Source: Sebaldella termitidis ATCC 33386 (GTDB lineage Bacteria; Fusobacteriota; Fusobacteriia; Fusobacteriales; Leptotrichiaceae). From it: a DNA stretch of 64,000 bases. A program made the position numbers and the translations under genes. Each line of letters opens with the position of its first letter. The first letter of the stretch is position 1. Positions 56,138 to 64,000 of this stretch are shown piece by piece. Under the pieces are notes generated by a model. That model saw only the letters and a program-made list of their open reading frames with translations. It ran no database searches and had not been told where the DNA came from. Where the stretch lies: assembly GCF_000024405.1 (NCBI RefSeq), contig NC_013517.1, forward strand, positions 2,883,989 through 2,947,988, written 5' to 3'.

Positions 56138-57226
56138 CTATCCGCTAATAACGATATTTGACAAATCTACTTCTTTTTCATCATCAGAGATAACTTCATC
56201 TTCTGGATTTACTCTTTTCTTTACAATAACAAGTAAAACTGCTGTTACTACTGTACCGCTTAATAAAGCGATAACCGCTCCTAACGGATTGCTCATAGCC
56301 GGGATAACAAATATTCCGCCAGACGGCACCTTGCTTCCTACTCCTAATGAAAAACTAATCGCACCTGTTACTCCGCACCCGATTGAAGTACAGAAAACAG
56401 TTCTAAGTAAATCATTCATGGCTATTGGTATGACTCCTTCAGAAATCATACATAATCCCATTGGAAATGCTACTTTAATATTTTCAACCTCTGTGTTTTT
56501 ATAAATATTTTTTTTCAAAACTCTGGAAAGAACAAGAGATAACGCTACTCCTAATGGCGGAACCATAGCTGCCAGTACTTTAATTGCTTCCGGCTCAGTA
56601 ATACCTTCTAATAATAGTCCGTCACAAATTAAATTCGGAACTTTACTAATAGGACCTCCGTAATCTATACAGCCTAATCCGCCTATAATAAATCCGTATA
56701 AAATTTTAGCTGAACTGTCAAGCCCGACAATAAAGTTTGTTAATCCGTTTGTAATCCATACAATTGGCGTTCCGACTACAAAATACATCAGCAGTCCGCC
56801 GATAATAGCAGATAACGTCGGAATAATCATCATCGGCATTAATGCCTGTGCCCATGCTGGAACTTTCAAATATTTTTTAATAGCTAATGCAATATATCCA
56901 ACAAAATATCCTCCGATCATCCCACCTAAGAATCCGGCACCAAGAAATGAAGCAATTTGCCCCATCAAAAACCCGGGTGCTATTCCAGGACGATCAGCAA
57001 TACTATATGCAATATAACCTGAGATGAATGAAGGCAGTAACCCCATTCCAAATACTCCAAGTGATGTTAATGCGCTGGGAATCGTCATTTTTTCTATATC
57101 TGTAACAACTTCCCCACCCATTAAATTACCAATAGCAATAAGAAGCCCTGATGCAACTACAAGCGGAAGCATATACGATATGGCAGTTAATGCATGTTTT
57201 TTCAACTCTTGACCTATATTCTTCAT
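56138..57226 (-). CDS. PTS fructose-family permease, IIC component
   Basis: 362 residues with nine or ten hydrophobic segments. ADRPGIAPGFLMGQIASFLGAGFLGGMIGGYFVGY, GGPISKVPN and ISEGVIPIA are the conserved loops of fructose/mannitol-superfamily IIC proteins. As a free-standing IIC it forms the membrane channel and works with the IIB and IIA proteins encoded just upstream. Substrate: a ketose or a related sugar, not determinable. The preceding gene ends 12 bases before the start. Confidence 0.9.
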   Translation of the reverse strand: MKNIGQELKKHALTAISYMLPLVVASGLLIAIGNLMGGEVVTDIEKMTIPSALTSLGVFGMGLLPSFISGYIAYSIADRPGIAPGFLMGQIASFLGAGFLGGMIGGYFVGYIALAIKKYLKVPAWAQALMPMMIIPTLSAIIGGLLMYFVVGTPIVWITNGLTNFIVGLDSSAKILYGFIIGGLGCIDYGGPISKVPNLICDGLLLEGITEPEAIKVLAAMVPPLGVALSLVLSRVLKKNIYKNTEVENIKVAFPMGLCMISEGVIPIAMNDLLRTVFCTSIGCGVTGAISFSLGVGSKVPSGGIFVIPAMSNPLGAVIALLSGTVVTAVLLVIVKKRVNPEDEVISDDEKEVDLSNIVISG

Positions 57227-57238
57227 ATTTTTCCTCCT

Positions 57239-57550
57239 TTATTTTCCTAATTCGTCTTCAATTTTTTTAATTAATTGTTTTGATGATTTAATACAAACAC
57301 TAGTTGGAATTTCAATTGTTTTCTTTCCTTTAAAACGTTCTTTTCCTGACACTGCGATATCAGCAGCAATAATCACAATATCCGCAGCTGCGATATCCTG
57401 ACTTGTCAATTCATCTTCCGTTCCAATAGTACCCTGTGTTTCAATGTGAACTTCATGTCCCGCCTCTTGCGCTGCACGTATCAATTTTTCTTTTGCAATA
57501 TAAGTATGTGCTATTCCTGATGTACATGCAGCTATTCCTACTATTTTCAT
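57239..57550 (-). CDS. PTS fructose-family IIB component
   Basis: 103 residues, a complete IIB domain. The phosphorylated Cys is in GIAACTSGIAHTY near residue 9, and HEVHIETQGTIGTEDELT and ADIVIIAADIAVSGKERF are family signatures. It accepts phosphate from IIA and passes it to the sugar carried by IIC. AGGAGG-type site before the ATG. Stand-alone IIB and IIC are an unfused version of the usual FruA layout. Confidence 0.93.
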   Translation of the reverse strand: MKIVGIAACTSGIAHTYIAKEKLIRAAQEAGHEVHIETQGTIGTEDELTSQDIAAADIVIIAADIAVSGKERFKGKKTIEIPTSVCIKSSKQLIKKIEDELGK

Positions 57551-57582
57551 AATTTTCCTCCCTATTCTTTTTGATTACCGTT

Positions 57583-58038
57583 TTATTTTTTTTCCCTGAA
57601 TAACTCCATTATTTCTTTCGGATTTTCCTTAGTCAGAAGCTTTTCCGTAATATCATCATCAGCCAGTGCTTCCGCTACCTGAGAAAGCAGTTTTATGTGT
57701 GTTGTAGTTTTATCCATAGATCTTACCGCAAATAAAATTATACATTTTACCGGTTTTCCATCCAGAGTCTCCCATTCTATACTTTCCTTTGTCCGCCCTA
57801 TTGCAAGTGAAGTCTTTAATACACTGTCTGATTTTCCGTGCGGAATGGCTATATAATTCCCCAGTCCTGTCTGTCCCTCTGCTTCCCTTAAATATACATC
57901 TTTCAAAAAGCCTTCTTTTGAACTGATAATATTCTCATTAAAAAGCATATCTGTTAATTCACTAAGAACCTCATCCTTATTTTTTCCTTTCAGATTTAAA
58001 TCGATAGTTTTTTCGTTAATTACTTTTGTTATATCCAT
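57583..58038 (-). CDS. PTS fructose/nitrogen-type IIA component
   Basis: 151 residues. DITKVINEKTIDLNLKGKNK opens the PTS_EIIA_2 domain; the phosphorylatable His is in NYIAIPHGKSD near residue 68. GAAAGGA lies before the ATG at 58038; the frame extends 37 codons further upstream but without domain character or a better ribosome site. It accepts phosphate from HPr. The 114 bases between it and the regulator gene show nothing distinct. The order regulator-IIA-IIB-IIC-aldolases is one operon. Confidence 0.92.
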   Translation of the reverse strand: MDITKVINEKTIDLNLKGKNKDEVLSELTDMLFNENIISSKEGFLKDVYLREAEGQTGLGNYIAIPHGKSDSVLKTSLAIGRTKESIEWETLDGKPVKCIILFAVRSMDKTTTHIKLLSQVAEALADDDITEKLLTKENPKEIMELFREKK

Positions 58039-58152
58039 ATATGTCCTTTCCAATACTTTAATATATAAAAACTTTATGTGTTTTCTTTTCATCTGAAAAA
58101 TACTTCTTATACTGCATTCAATTATATTTCCCGAGTATAGCCGGTTCAAATA

Positions 58153-60120
58153 CTAATTCAAATTTATTAATTCGCTGATTTCATTGGTATTTCTGCAAAA
58201 ACAGATTTTTTTCAGCAGTTCCTTGTTATTATAGAGTTCAAATATCTCTCTTAACAGCTGTCTGTGTATTTCATCATTATCCTTAACCCCGATTATTATA
58301 TCTGCTTTGTATTCCCCAGCAGCACTGCTTTTTATTCTGAAACCCACACATGTTTTAGTTACTATGTCTTTTTTTATAAGATACACGGAAAAACTTTCAT
58401 TAATATGTATTTCCGAAATATATTCCTTTGCGTTTCTTATTTCAAGATAATTTTCATTTATTATTTTTTTTATTAATTTTTTTACATTTGTTTTTTCAGA
58501 AAAAATTTCATTTTCTATTTGAATATATCTTTTATTCAAAAATTTCTTTATCCCCTTAAATGAAAAAGCAGTATTTTTGCTCTTTAAAGCATTTTTCAGA
58601 TATATTTCAGTTACATTCCGCACATCAGCCTCATTAAATAATGCCGTTACATATGCTATAGGCATGTCTATCCCCGAAATATTTATAGTAGAAATTATGA
58701 GATCTATATCCTTGAGATCATATCCTGCCTTAAGACGTCCTGTAGATATTACATCTGCAATATCCCATTCAGGAAAGGAATGCCTTATACGTCCTCTTAA
58801 TAAATGTGATGAACCTACTCCGCTGGAACATACCACCAGTACTCTTTTCTGCTTCATATTCTGTTCTACTGCTGCTTGAAAATAAAAAGTAAGATACCCT
58901 ATTTCATCAGGACTGATTGCTCTTATATTGTATTTTTCCAGTGTATCCAATGTTACAAGCCCAACCAATCCGTAAATCGCGGAAAATTCTTTTTTTATAT
59001 CTTCCAAAATGGGATTCTTTATACTGATATTATATTTCAATCTGTTCATCATAGCTTTAAGATGTAGAATAAGACTTTCATACAGCTGTTTATCCGGCGT
59101 TAGCTTAAAATCCACTATTTCTGATATCTTTCTTATTATCTCTTCTGCTATTTCCATTATTACAGGACTGGTATCAAGCAGAAGTTCGCTTGTGTCAGTA
59201 CCTGCATTGATAATTTCCATTCCCGAGGAAATTAGATACTGATATATAAAATAAGTTTCCTCTTCCGGTACTTCTATTTTGAAAGTTTCTGTTATTTTCC
59301 CGGACATTTCCTGTGATATTGTATATATTCTCTTATCTGTTTTTCTAATATCCCTCCTCATTTTATTTTCATAAAGAATATTTCCGTTCCTAAGCCTCTT
59401 TATCAGTATCAGTATATGTGTTATCATATTTATGTAATATATTTCCCCCATTGTATAATTCAGCTTCTGCTCTGTATCTTTAAGTATCTTGGCAACAGCT
59501 TCCACTTCTTCTCTGCCAAACTGCCCAAAAAGCTCATACAGATTTTCATCATTAAGCCTTGATTCCCTTAACCCGTTTTTATTTTCATGATTCGCAGTCA
59601 TGAGCTCATTTATTATGCCCAGAATAGCTTTTCTTATGTTCATTTCCGAACCTGTAAGCATAGTTCCGTTTTTATTTCTTTCCAGACGCAGATCATATTG
59701 CTTTATTCTGTCTTCTATGTATTTCAGATCATTAACTATGGATGCCCTGCTTATGTAATATTTTTCCGACAGCTGTTGTATGGAATAGGCTTTTGGCGAA
59801 TTGCTCAAAAATTCGGTAAGTATCTTTTGTCTCCTGTATTCTGTTGACATGTAATCATTTTTATTTTCTTTTCCTGCATGAAGCTCAAAATTCAGCTTCA
59901 TTTTCTGTTCTTTTGTTATATTAAGCTTTATTCCTGTACCGGGCCGCTTTTCCAGAAAAATATACCTGCTCTTCAGATATTCTTCTATTGCTTTCAGCTC
60001 CCTGTAAACAGTTTTTTCTGAAACTCTTATATTTTCTGCTATATTTTTTACGGGAATATAATCTCCCTTATCCATGAGATATATAATAATCTCTTTCTGT
60101 CTTGATAATAACGAATGCAT
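58153..60120 (-). CDS. PRD-containing transcriptional regulator (MtlR/BglG family)
   Basis: 655 residues. N-terminal helix-turn-helix (VKNIAENIRVSEKTVYRELKAIE) and a second HTH (IQQLSEKYYISRASIVNDL), then two PTS regulation domains with conserved His (e.g. ILHLKAMMNRLKYN). A IIB-like domain follows with a Cys in VLVVCSSGVGSSHLLRGRI, then a C-terminal IIA-like domain that lacks a clear active-site His. Such proteins activate their PTS operon when dephosphorylated by substrate flux. It is the first gene of the operon, so it is likely autoregulated. AGGAGGTGA lies before the ATG. Confidence 0.9.
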   Translation of the reverse strand: MHSLLSRQKEIIIYLMDKGDYIPVKNIAENIRVSEKTVYRELKAIEEYLKSRYIFLEKRPGTGIKLNITKEQKMKLNFELHAGKENKNDYMSTEYRRQKILTEFLSNSPKAYSIQQLSEKYYISRASIVNDLKYIEDRIKQYDLRLERNKNGTMLTGSEMNIRKAILGIINELMTANHENKNGLRESRLNDENLYELFGQFGREEVEAVAKILKDTEQKLNYTMGEIYYINMITHILILIKRLRNGNILYENKMRRDIRKTDKRIYTISQEMSGKITETFKIEVPEEETYFIYQYLISSGMEIINAGTDTSELLLDTSPVIMEIAEEIIRKISEIVDFKLTPDKQLYESLILHLKAMMNRLKYNISIKNPILEDIKKEFSAIYGLVGLVTLDTLEKYNIRAISPDEIGYLTFYFQAAVEQNMKQKRVLVVCSSGVGSSHLLRGRIRHSFPEWDIADVISTGRLKAGYDLKDIDLIISTINISGIDMPIAYVTALFNEADVRNVTEIYLKNALKSKNTAFSFKGIKKFLNKRYIQIENEIFSEKTNVKKLIKKIINENYLEIRNAKEYISEIHINESFSVYLIKKDIVTKTCVGFRIKSSAAGEYKADIIIGVKDNDEIHRQLLREIFELYNNKELLKKICFCRNTNEISELINLN

Positions 60121-60200
60121 TCAGACTTCACCTCCTGACTTTTTTATATACTAAATGTTAACACTATTTTCCCTAATAGAAAATACTAACTGCTGTCCAC

Positions 60201-60223
60201 AAGTATACAGACTTTTTATACTT
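60201..60223 (-). promoter_or_regulatory. Inverted repeat upstream of the PRD regulator
   Basis: AAGTATA (60201-60207), nine bases, TATACTT (60217-60223): a perfect 7-bp inverted repeat about 80 bases before the regulator start, near a TATACT that could be a -10 box on the minus strand. A candidate activator or repressor site. The rest of 60121-60432 contains only the inverted repeat at 60321-60417. Confidence 0.4.
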
Positions 60224-60320
60224 TAGTCTTTCATAAACAATATAAAAAGTGAGTTTTAACGCACTGTTCAAAAGAAAAACTTCCAATAAAAATTTCCTGT
60301 TTTATAATTTTATGTAAAAT

Positions 60321-60417
60321 AAAAAACCATTTCAAAACAAAATGAACTGATAAAATAAACAGATTTTATAATTCTATCCGATATTTTATAAATTATTTTA
60401 TTATGAAATGGTTTTTT
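60321..60417. terminator. Long-loop inverted repeat after xpt, probable terminator
   Basis: AAAAAACCATTTCA (60321-60334) and its exact complement TGAAATGGTTTTTT (60404-60417) form a perfect 14-bp stem with a 69-base loop. It begins 16 bases after the xpt stop on the minus strand and ends in T's. The loop is unusually long for a terminator. Confidence 0.55.
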
Positions 60418-60432
60418 CATTACAATATAAAT

Positions 60433-61005
60433 TTATTTTAAAAGCTTTATTTTATTATCTTCGAGTGATTCTATCCTTACCAGTGACAATATCGGTATAT
60501 TTTCCTCTTCTACATATTTACGGCCGTTTTGAAACGCCTTTTCTATAACGATACCTACTCCCGCTATATTTGCACCGATCTGTTTTGTAATATCTATAAG
60601 TCCTCTAATTACTTCCCCTTTAGCTAGAAAATCATCAATAATCAGTATGTTATCTTCAGGCTTTATATAGTCCCTTGAAACAGCTATAGTATTTTTCTCT
60701 CCTTTGGTATAAGAATTTACCTCTGTAGTAACCAGTCCGTCATTTAATGTCAAAGACAGTTTTTTTCTGGCAAAAACAACCGGTACACCCATATGAAGTG
60801 CTGTAAATACTGCGGGTGCTATTCCCGAGGATTCTACCGTTACTACTCTGGTAATATTTTTATCCTTAAAATACCTTGCGAATTCTTCTCCTACTTTAGC
60901 CATAAGCTCTACATCAATCTGATGATTCAAAAATGAATCTACCTTCAGAATAGACCCCGGTAAAACCCTTCCTTCTGATAATATCTTATCTTCTAGTAAT
61001 TGCAT
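60433..61005 (-). CDS. xpt: Xanthine phosphoribosyltransferase
   Basis: 190 residues, normal size. ILKVDSFLNHQIDVELM is the N-terminal signature. VESSGIAPAVF, VVFARKKLSLTL and the PRPP loop ILIIDDFLAKGEVIRGL follow. It salvages xanthine with PRPP to XMP. In Bacillus xpt is under a purine riboswitch; the 135 bases upstream here show no such aptamer, while the purine permease elsewhere in the window does have one. GGGAGG lies before the ATG. Confidence 0.95.
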   Translation of the reverse strand: MQLLEDKILSEGRVLPGSILKVDSFLNHQIDVELMAKVGEEFARYFKDKNITRVVTVESSGIAPAVFTALHMGVPVVFARKKLSLTLNDGLVTTEVNSYTKGEKNTIAVSRDYIKPEDNILIIDDFLAKGEVIRGLIDITKQIGANIAGVGIVIEKAFQNGRKYVEEENIPILSLVRIESLEDNKIKLLK

Positions 61006-61138
61006 TATATCCTCCCAATAAAAATTTATTTCATTTATTATAACATAATAAATAAATTTTTTGTGTAAAATCTTAGAAAATAATTTTTTATTTTACAAAA
61101 ATAAAATAACCATATAAGAAAATAAGTTTATCTTAAAT

Positions 61139-61167
61139 AAAAAAGTCCCCGTTATTTCAGGAGGACT
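61139..61167 (-). terminator. Terminator of the YgiN-like gene
   Basis: Minus strand AGTCC (61167-61163) pairs with GGACT (61148-61144), with further wobble pairing inside, followed by six T. Confidence 0.65.
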
Positions 61168-61174
61168 GCTAAAT

Positions 61175-61462
61175 TTAAATTAATGGACTATAAACAGATA
61201 TTTCCGTTTTTTTTGAACACATTTCACCTATTTTAGGTAAAAGTTCAGTAAAATGCTTAGTTTTCATATGCGCATCAAGATGTGCCTGTGACTCCCATTT
61301 TTCAATTATTACTATTTCATCTGAAGAACTGTTGCTCAAATATGACTTGTATTCTATACAGCCGTCTTCCTGATTTGTTTTTTCTATCAGTTCCTTTAAA
61401 ATGTTTTCTGCTTCTTTTAATTTCCCCTGATTAAAAAACATTTTTGCTGTTACTACTACCAT
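61175..61462 (-). CDS. Antibiotic-biosynthesis-monooxygenase-domain protein (YgiN-like)
   Basis: 95 residues. VVVTAKMFFNQG, then a helix (LKEAENILKELIEKTNQEDGCIEYKSY), EIVIIEKWESQAHLDAHMKTKHF and EISVYSP: the full ABM ferredoxin-like fold. The conserved W/H pattern WESQAHLDAH.KTKHF is typical of quinol-monooxygenase-like YgiN proteins. These are small dimeric enzymes or stress proteins; substrate unknown. AGGAGG eight bases before the ATG at 61462 decides the start; a longer frame of 55 extra codons upstream is AT-rich and crosses the divergent promoter. Confidence 0.85.
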   Translation of the reverse strand: MVVVTAKMFFNQGKLKEAENILKELIEKTNQEDGCIEYKSYLSNSSSDEIVIIEKWESQAHLDAHMKTKHFTELLPKIGEMCSKKTEISVYSPLI

Positions 61463-61582
61463 TTTCTGACCTCCTTTTTTTTCTAGTATAGCATATAAAT
61501 TATATATTTTGTCCAAAAATCTTATTTTCTTTTCGTAATATCTGTTATTTTCATAGTATTCATAAATAAAAAAATATTCTGA

Positions 61583-61630
61583 TTGACAAAAAACAAAAAA
61601 TAGGCGATAATAAATTGGTACGGACAACCT
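61583..61630 (+). promoter_or_regulatory. Promoter and putative GntR operator before gntR-agaS
   Basis: TTGACA (61583-61588), 17 bases, GATAAT (61606-61611). Just downstream lies TTGGTACGGACAA (about 61615-61627) with dyad ends TTG/CAA, resembling operators of HutC-type GntR regulators of amino-sugar genes such as Bacillus NagR. Autoregulation by the next gene is likely (inference). Confidence 0.55.
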
Positions 61631-61679
61631 TACAATTTTAACAAAATATATGCCGTAATTTTGGCAGAAAAGGAAAAGT

Positions 61680-62417
61680 ATGAAATTGAAAAATTCTAAG
61701 CTGCCTCTTTATCATCAGCTGGCAGAAAAAATTACAGAGGAAATAAAAAATAATAATCTAAAAGAAGATGAAAAAATTCCTTCTGAAAGAGAATACTGTG
61801 AAAGATATAAAGTAAGCAGATCTACAGTACGCGAAGCTGTGAAGCATCTTGAGCAGACAGGATATCTTTACAGAATTCAGGGTAAAGGAACATATGTTTC
61901 ACCTAAAATGATGAAACAAAACCTTCTTGAATTTTACAGTTTTACGGAAGAAATGAAAAAGCTCGGTAAAACACCTTCCTCTATAATTAAATCCTTCAAA
62001 ATCACTACCGCAGATAAAGAAACAGCTAAAAAGCTGAATATTCAGGATGAAAGCAAAATTTACTGTCTTGAACGGATAAGACTGGCGGATGAGGTTCCAA
62101 TTATGATTGAAAAAACATATTTACCCCTGTCAAGATTTCCAAGACTTACAAAAAATGACTTTGTCAAAAATCCTATGTATACAGTTTTTATAAACGAGTA
62201 CAATGTAACTTTTGAAAAAGCAGTAGAGAAATTTTCAGTTGCTTATCCCGGCAGAGATACAGCTAAAAAGCTTTTGCTCACACAGAATATTCCCTGCATA
62301 AAACTGGAAAGAACAACATACGAAAGTGAAAGAGTTATTGAATACACAGTAGGCATTATAAGGGGTGACAGATTTCAGTTTGAAGTAACTCTGGACAATA
62401 ACAGAAGACATTTTTAA
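61680..62417 (+). CDS. GntR/HutC-family transcriptional regulator
   Basis: 245 residues. The winged HTH at 8-75 includes LPLYHQLAEKITEEI, IPSEREYCERYKVSRSTVREAVKHLEQTG and YRIQGKGTYV. The UTRA ligand-binding domain follows at ~95-240 (YCLERIRLADEVPIMIEKTYLP, RTTYESERVIEYTVGIIRGDRF). Members of this group (NagR/AgaR2-like) release DNA when they bind an amino-sugar phosphate. It sits 45 bases before agaS in the same orientation, so it probably controls that gene and itself. Part of a larger amino-sugar cluster may lie beyond the window. Confidence 0.92.
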   Translation: MKLKNSKLPLYHQLAEKITEEIKNNNLKEDEKIPSEREYCERYKVSRSTVREAVKHLEQTGYLYRIQGKGTYVSPKMMKQNLLEFYSFTEEMKKLGKTPSSIIKSFKITTADKETAKKLNIQDESKIYCLERIRLADEVPIMIEKTYLPLSRFPRLTKNDFVKNPMYTVFINEYNVTFEKAVEKFSVAYPGRDTAKKLLLTQNIPCIKLERTTYESERVIEYTVGIIRGDRFQFEVTLDNNRRHF

Positions 62418-62462
62418 AACATTTATTATTTTATCTTATCAAAAAATTTTTAGGAGGAAGCC

Positions 62463-63593
62463 ATGGAATTAAAATATGAAACAATCAAAGAAATCAAACA
62501 GCAAAAAAAATTATGGATTGAGCTGCTTGATTCTCTTAGCCAGAAAAACGGGGAGATCAGAGACTTTTTAAAATCAGTAAATGCAGATGAAAGAAAAATT
62601 ATTTTTACAGGTGCCGGAACTTCAGAATTTGTAGGAAATACTCTCTTGCCTAATGTAAAAGATAATTTCCGATCTGTTGCCACTACAGATATAGTGGAAA
62701 ATCCGGAAACTTATTTGAAAAAAGATGATAAAATTATGCTTGTTTCTTTTGCAAGATCAGGTAACAGTCCTGAAAGTCTTGCAGCTGTGGATCTTGCAGA
62801 TCAGCTTGTAGACGATATAGCCCACTTTGTTATTACATGCAGTGAAGAAGGAGCTCTTTCACAAAATTCCAAAGGTAAGAAAAAAACTTATGTATGGTAT
62901 ACTCCTAAAGCTTCCAATGATAAAGGATTTGCTATGACAAGCAGCTTTACATGCATGCTTTTAAGCGGACTTTACATTTTCGGAAACATTGACGGCTCGG
63001 AATTAAGAACTATGATAGAAAATACAATAAAAGAAATAGAAAATCAGGAGACAAACTTTGAAAAATATATAAAAGAACTCATCGGTCTGGATATAGAACG
63101 GATCGTATATTTGGGAAGCGGAACACTCAGAGCTCTTTCCGAAGAAGCAACACTAAAATGTCTTGAACTCACAGGCGGTAAGTTGAACGTTTTCTATAAT
63201 TCACCGCTTAGCTTCAGACATGGACCAAAATCAATAGTTAATGAAAAAACTTTAGTAATAAATCTTATGTCAAACTGTGATTACACAAGAAAGTATGAAA
63301 TTGACCTGATTAAGCAGATGCATGACGAAAAAAGCAAAAAATATCTTGCTGCCCTTGATGTAAAACACGACAAAGAAATAGAATCAAATGTAGTTTACTA
63401 TATTTCATTTAATAACTCTACACTTGCAGGGTATCCAGAGATAATTAATGCTTTTATTTATATATATTTCGCACAGCTCTTTGCATATACCAAATCTGAA
63501 AGCCTCGGCTTTAATCCTGACGATCCCTGCCCTACCGGAGAAGTAAGCAGAGTCGTTCATGGTGTTAAGATCTATCCTTATGAAAAAAAATAA
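62463..63593 (+). CDS. agaS: AgaS-like SIS-domain sugar isomerase/deaminase
   Basis: 376 residues with two SIS domains: FTGAGTSEFVGNT and SFARSGNSPESLAA in the first, YLGSGTLRALSEEATLKCLELTGGK and FRHGPKS in the second. The length and end (GFNPDDPCPTGEVSRVVHGV) match AgaS/tagatose-6-phosphate ketose-aldose isomerase, active on galactosamine-6-phosphate (deamination/isomerisation). AGGAGG lies seven bases before the ATG. A product such as tagatose-6-phosphate would eventually need a bisphosphate aldolase like those at 54-56 kb, a possible metabolic link (inference). Confidence 0.9.
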   Translation: MELKYETIKEIKQQKKLWIELLDSLSQKNGEIRDFLKSVNADERKIIFTGAGTSEFVGNTLLPNVKDNFRSVATTDIVENPETYLKKDDKIMLVSFARSGNSPESLAAVDLADQLVDDIAHFVITCSEEGALSQNSKGKKKTYVWYTPKASNDKGFAMTSSFTCMLLSGLYIFGNIDGSELRTMIENTIKEIENQETNFEKYIKELIGLDIERIVYLGSGTLRALSEEATLKCLELTGGKLNVFYNSPLSFRHGPKSIVNEKTLVINLMSNCDYTRKYEIDLIKQMHDEKSKKYLAALDVKHDKEIESNVVYYISFNNSTLAGYPEIINAFIYIYFAQLFAYTKSESLGFNPDDPCPTGEVSRVVHGVKIYPYEKK

Positions 63594-63600
63594 ATAATAT

Positions 63601-63647
63601 AAAAATCAGAACCTTCTGTAAAAACAGAAATACGGTTCTGATTTTTT
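63601..63647. terminator. Terminator after agaS (bidirectional)
   Basis: AAAAATCAGAACC (63601-63613) pairs with GGTTCTGATTTTT (63634-63646), with an inner TTCTG/CAGAA stem, then T's. It separates agaS from the convergent small gene. Confidence 0.9.
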
Positions 63648-63684
63648 ATATTATCTAAAGTTTATATCATACTTAATTTATAGA

Positions 63685-63975
63685 TTATTTTGATTTTCTT
63701 CGGCTTTTCATATCTTTTTCTACGAATCCCTTAGCTTCTTCCCTTGAAAGCTCTCTGTGTTTATTCATTTCCATGAACTGATCTGTCTTCCATTCCAAAA
63801 ACTGATTGTAATATTTTTCATATGTCTCTGGTTTTGAGTTTTGAAAAGTCATCAGAGATCTGTAATATAATTCAATATCCCCGTCAGTAAAAGAAGAAAA
63901 CTTTTTATTTTCCTGCATAAAAGCAAGTTCTTCTTTAGTAAATGTCATTTTTCTCACATTATCTCCATACTGCAC
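63685..63975 (-). CDS. Hypothetical small charged protein (start uncertain)
   Basis: About 96 residues: charged and helical, Glu/Lys/Met/Phe-rich, no membrane segment within it, and a basic C-terminal tail (MKSRRKSK). No family was recognised. The frame is open without a stop to the window edge, so the true start may lie outside. Inside the window a GTG at 63975 (AGGA four bases upstream) and a GTG at 63957 (GGAGA upstream) are both possible, and an ATG a few codons later gives a protein starting TFTKEELAFM. It is convergent with agaS across a bidirectional terminator. Confidence 0.55.
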   Translation of the reverse strand: MQYGDNVRKMTFTKEELAFMQENKKFSSFTDGDIELYYRSLMTFQNSKPETYEKYYNQFLEWKTDQFMEMNKHRELSREEAKGFVEKDMKSRRKSK

Positions 63976-64000
63976 TATTCCTGCCCCTATAAAAGCTATT

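Noticed and set aside
61006-61138. Possible purine riboswitch before xpt
   Set aside because: No TTTCTAC junction or paired P2/P3 stems were found; the sequence is simple AT-rich DNA.

Overview
The window looks like a chromosomal segment of a low-GC, Gram-negative-envelope anaerobe of the Fusobacteriota, most probably the Leptotrichiaceae (a Sebaldella- or Leptotrichia-like genome). This assignment is inference. It rests on AT-rich DNA with strong AGGAGG ribosome sites and sigma70-like promoters, on complete Lpt (LPS export) genes and two autotransporters that require an outer membrane, on FabV as enoyl reductase, on pyruvate formate-lyase, and on PRD/PTS sugar regulation of the Firmicute/Fusobacterium type. 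No rRNA or tRNA gene and no CRISPR array was seen.

Layout. 1-6.1 kb (minus): tmcAL, an alpha/beta hydrolase, a GPH-type sugar symporter, then ftsE-ftsX and a 3'-cut EnvC-like M23 hydrolase activator. 6.1-8.6 kb (plus): an OPT transporter and coaX. 8.7-11.9 kb (minus): an autotransporter and a small DUF2262-like protein. 12.2-15.6 kb (plus): a possible small RNA, then pflB-pflA. 15.6-20.7 kb is an accessory-looking stretch of short unknown genes with an IS110-family element that has a probable bridge RNA, and an unexplained GC-richer structured segment. 20.8-23.4 kb (minus): rplM-rpsI with a consensus promoter and leader hairpin, and a purine permease behind a guanine-class riboswitch.

23.4-41.9 kb is one long minus-strand block devoted to envelope biogenesis and housekeeping. 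In transcription order it carries mutS, a giant LptC/LptA-like protein, lptB, alaS, ruvX, secD, secF, alr, cvpA, lptF, lptG, an M16 peptidase, dut, rodA and an RluA-type synthase. Many of these genes overlap or nearly touch, so several are probably co-transcribed. LptB, LptF, LptG and the LptC/A-like protein together supply the inner-membrane LPS extractor and its periplasmic bridge.

42-46.6 kb (mostly plus): fabV with a palindromic operator over its -10 box, a hydrolase, a small secreted protein, and hflX behind a 524-base leader. That leader holds a short reading frame and a terminator/antiterminator pair, as expected for ribosome-mediated attenuation. 46.6-53.5 kb (minus): a 2297-residue autotransporter. 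54.3-60.1 kb (minus): a PRD regulator, separate fructose-type PTS IIA, IIB and IIC, and two tandem class II aldolases. 60.4-64 kb: xpt, a YgiN-like monooxygenase, and a divergent gntR-agaS pair for amino-sugar use.

The observations most worth a second look are: an FtsE that lacks the P-loop spacing, the LSGGQ signature and the switch histidine; the LptC/A-like protein ending in bacterial Ig-like domains; the hflX attenuator; the IS110 bridge-RNA candidate; a possible terminator-bounded small RNA upstream of pflB; and the unexplained structured segment near 19.8 kb.
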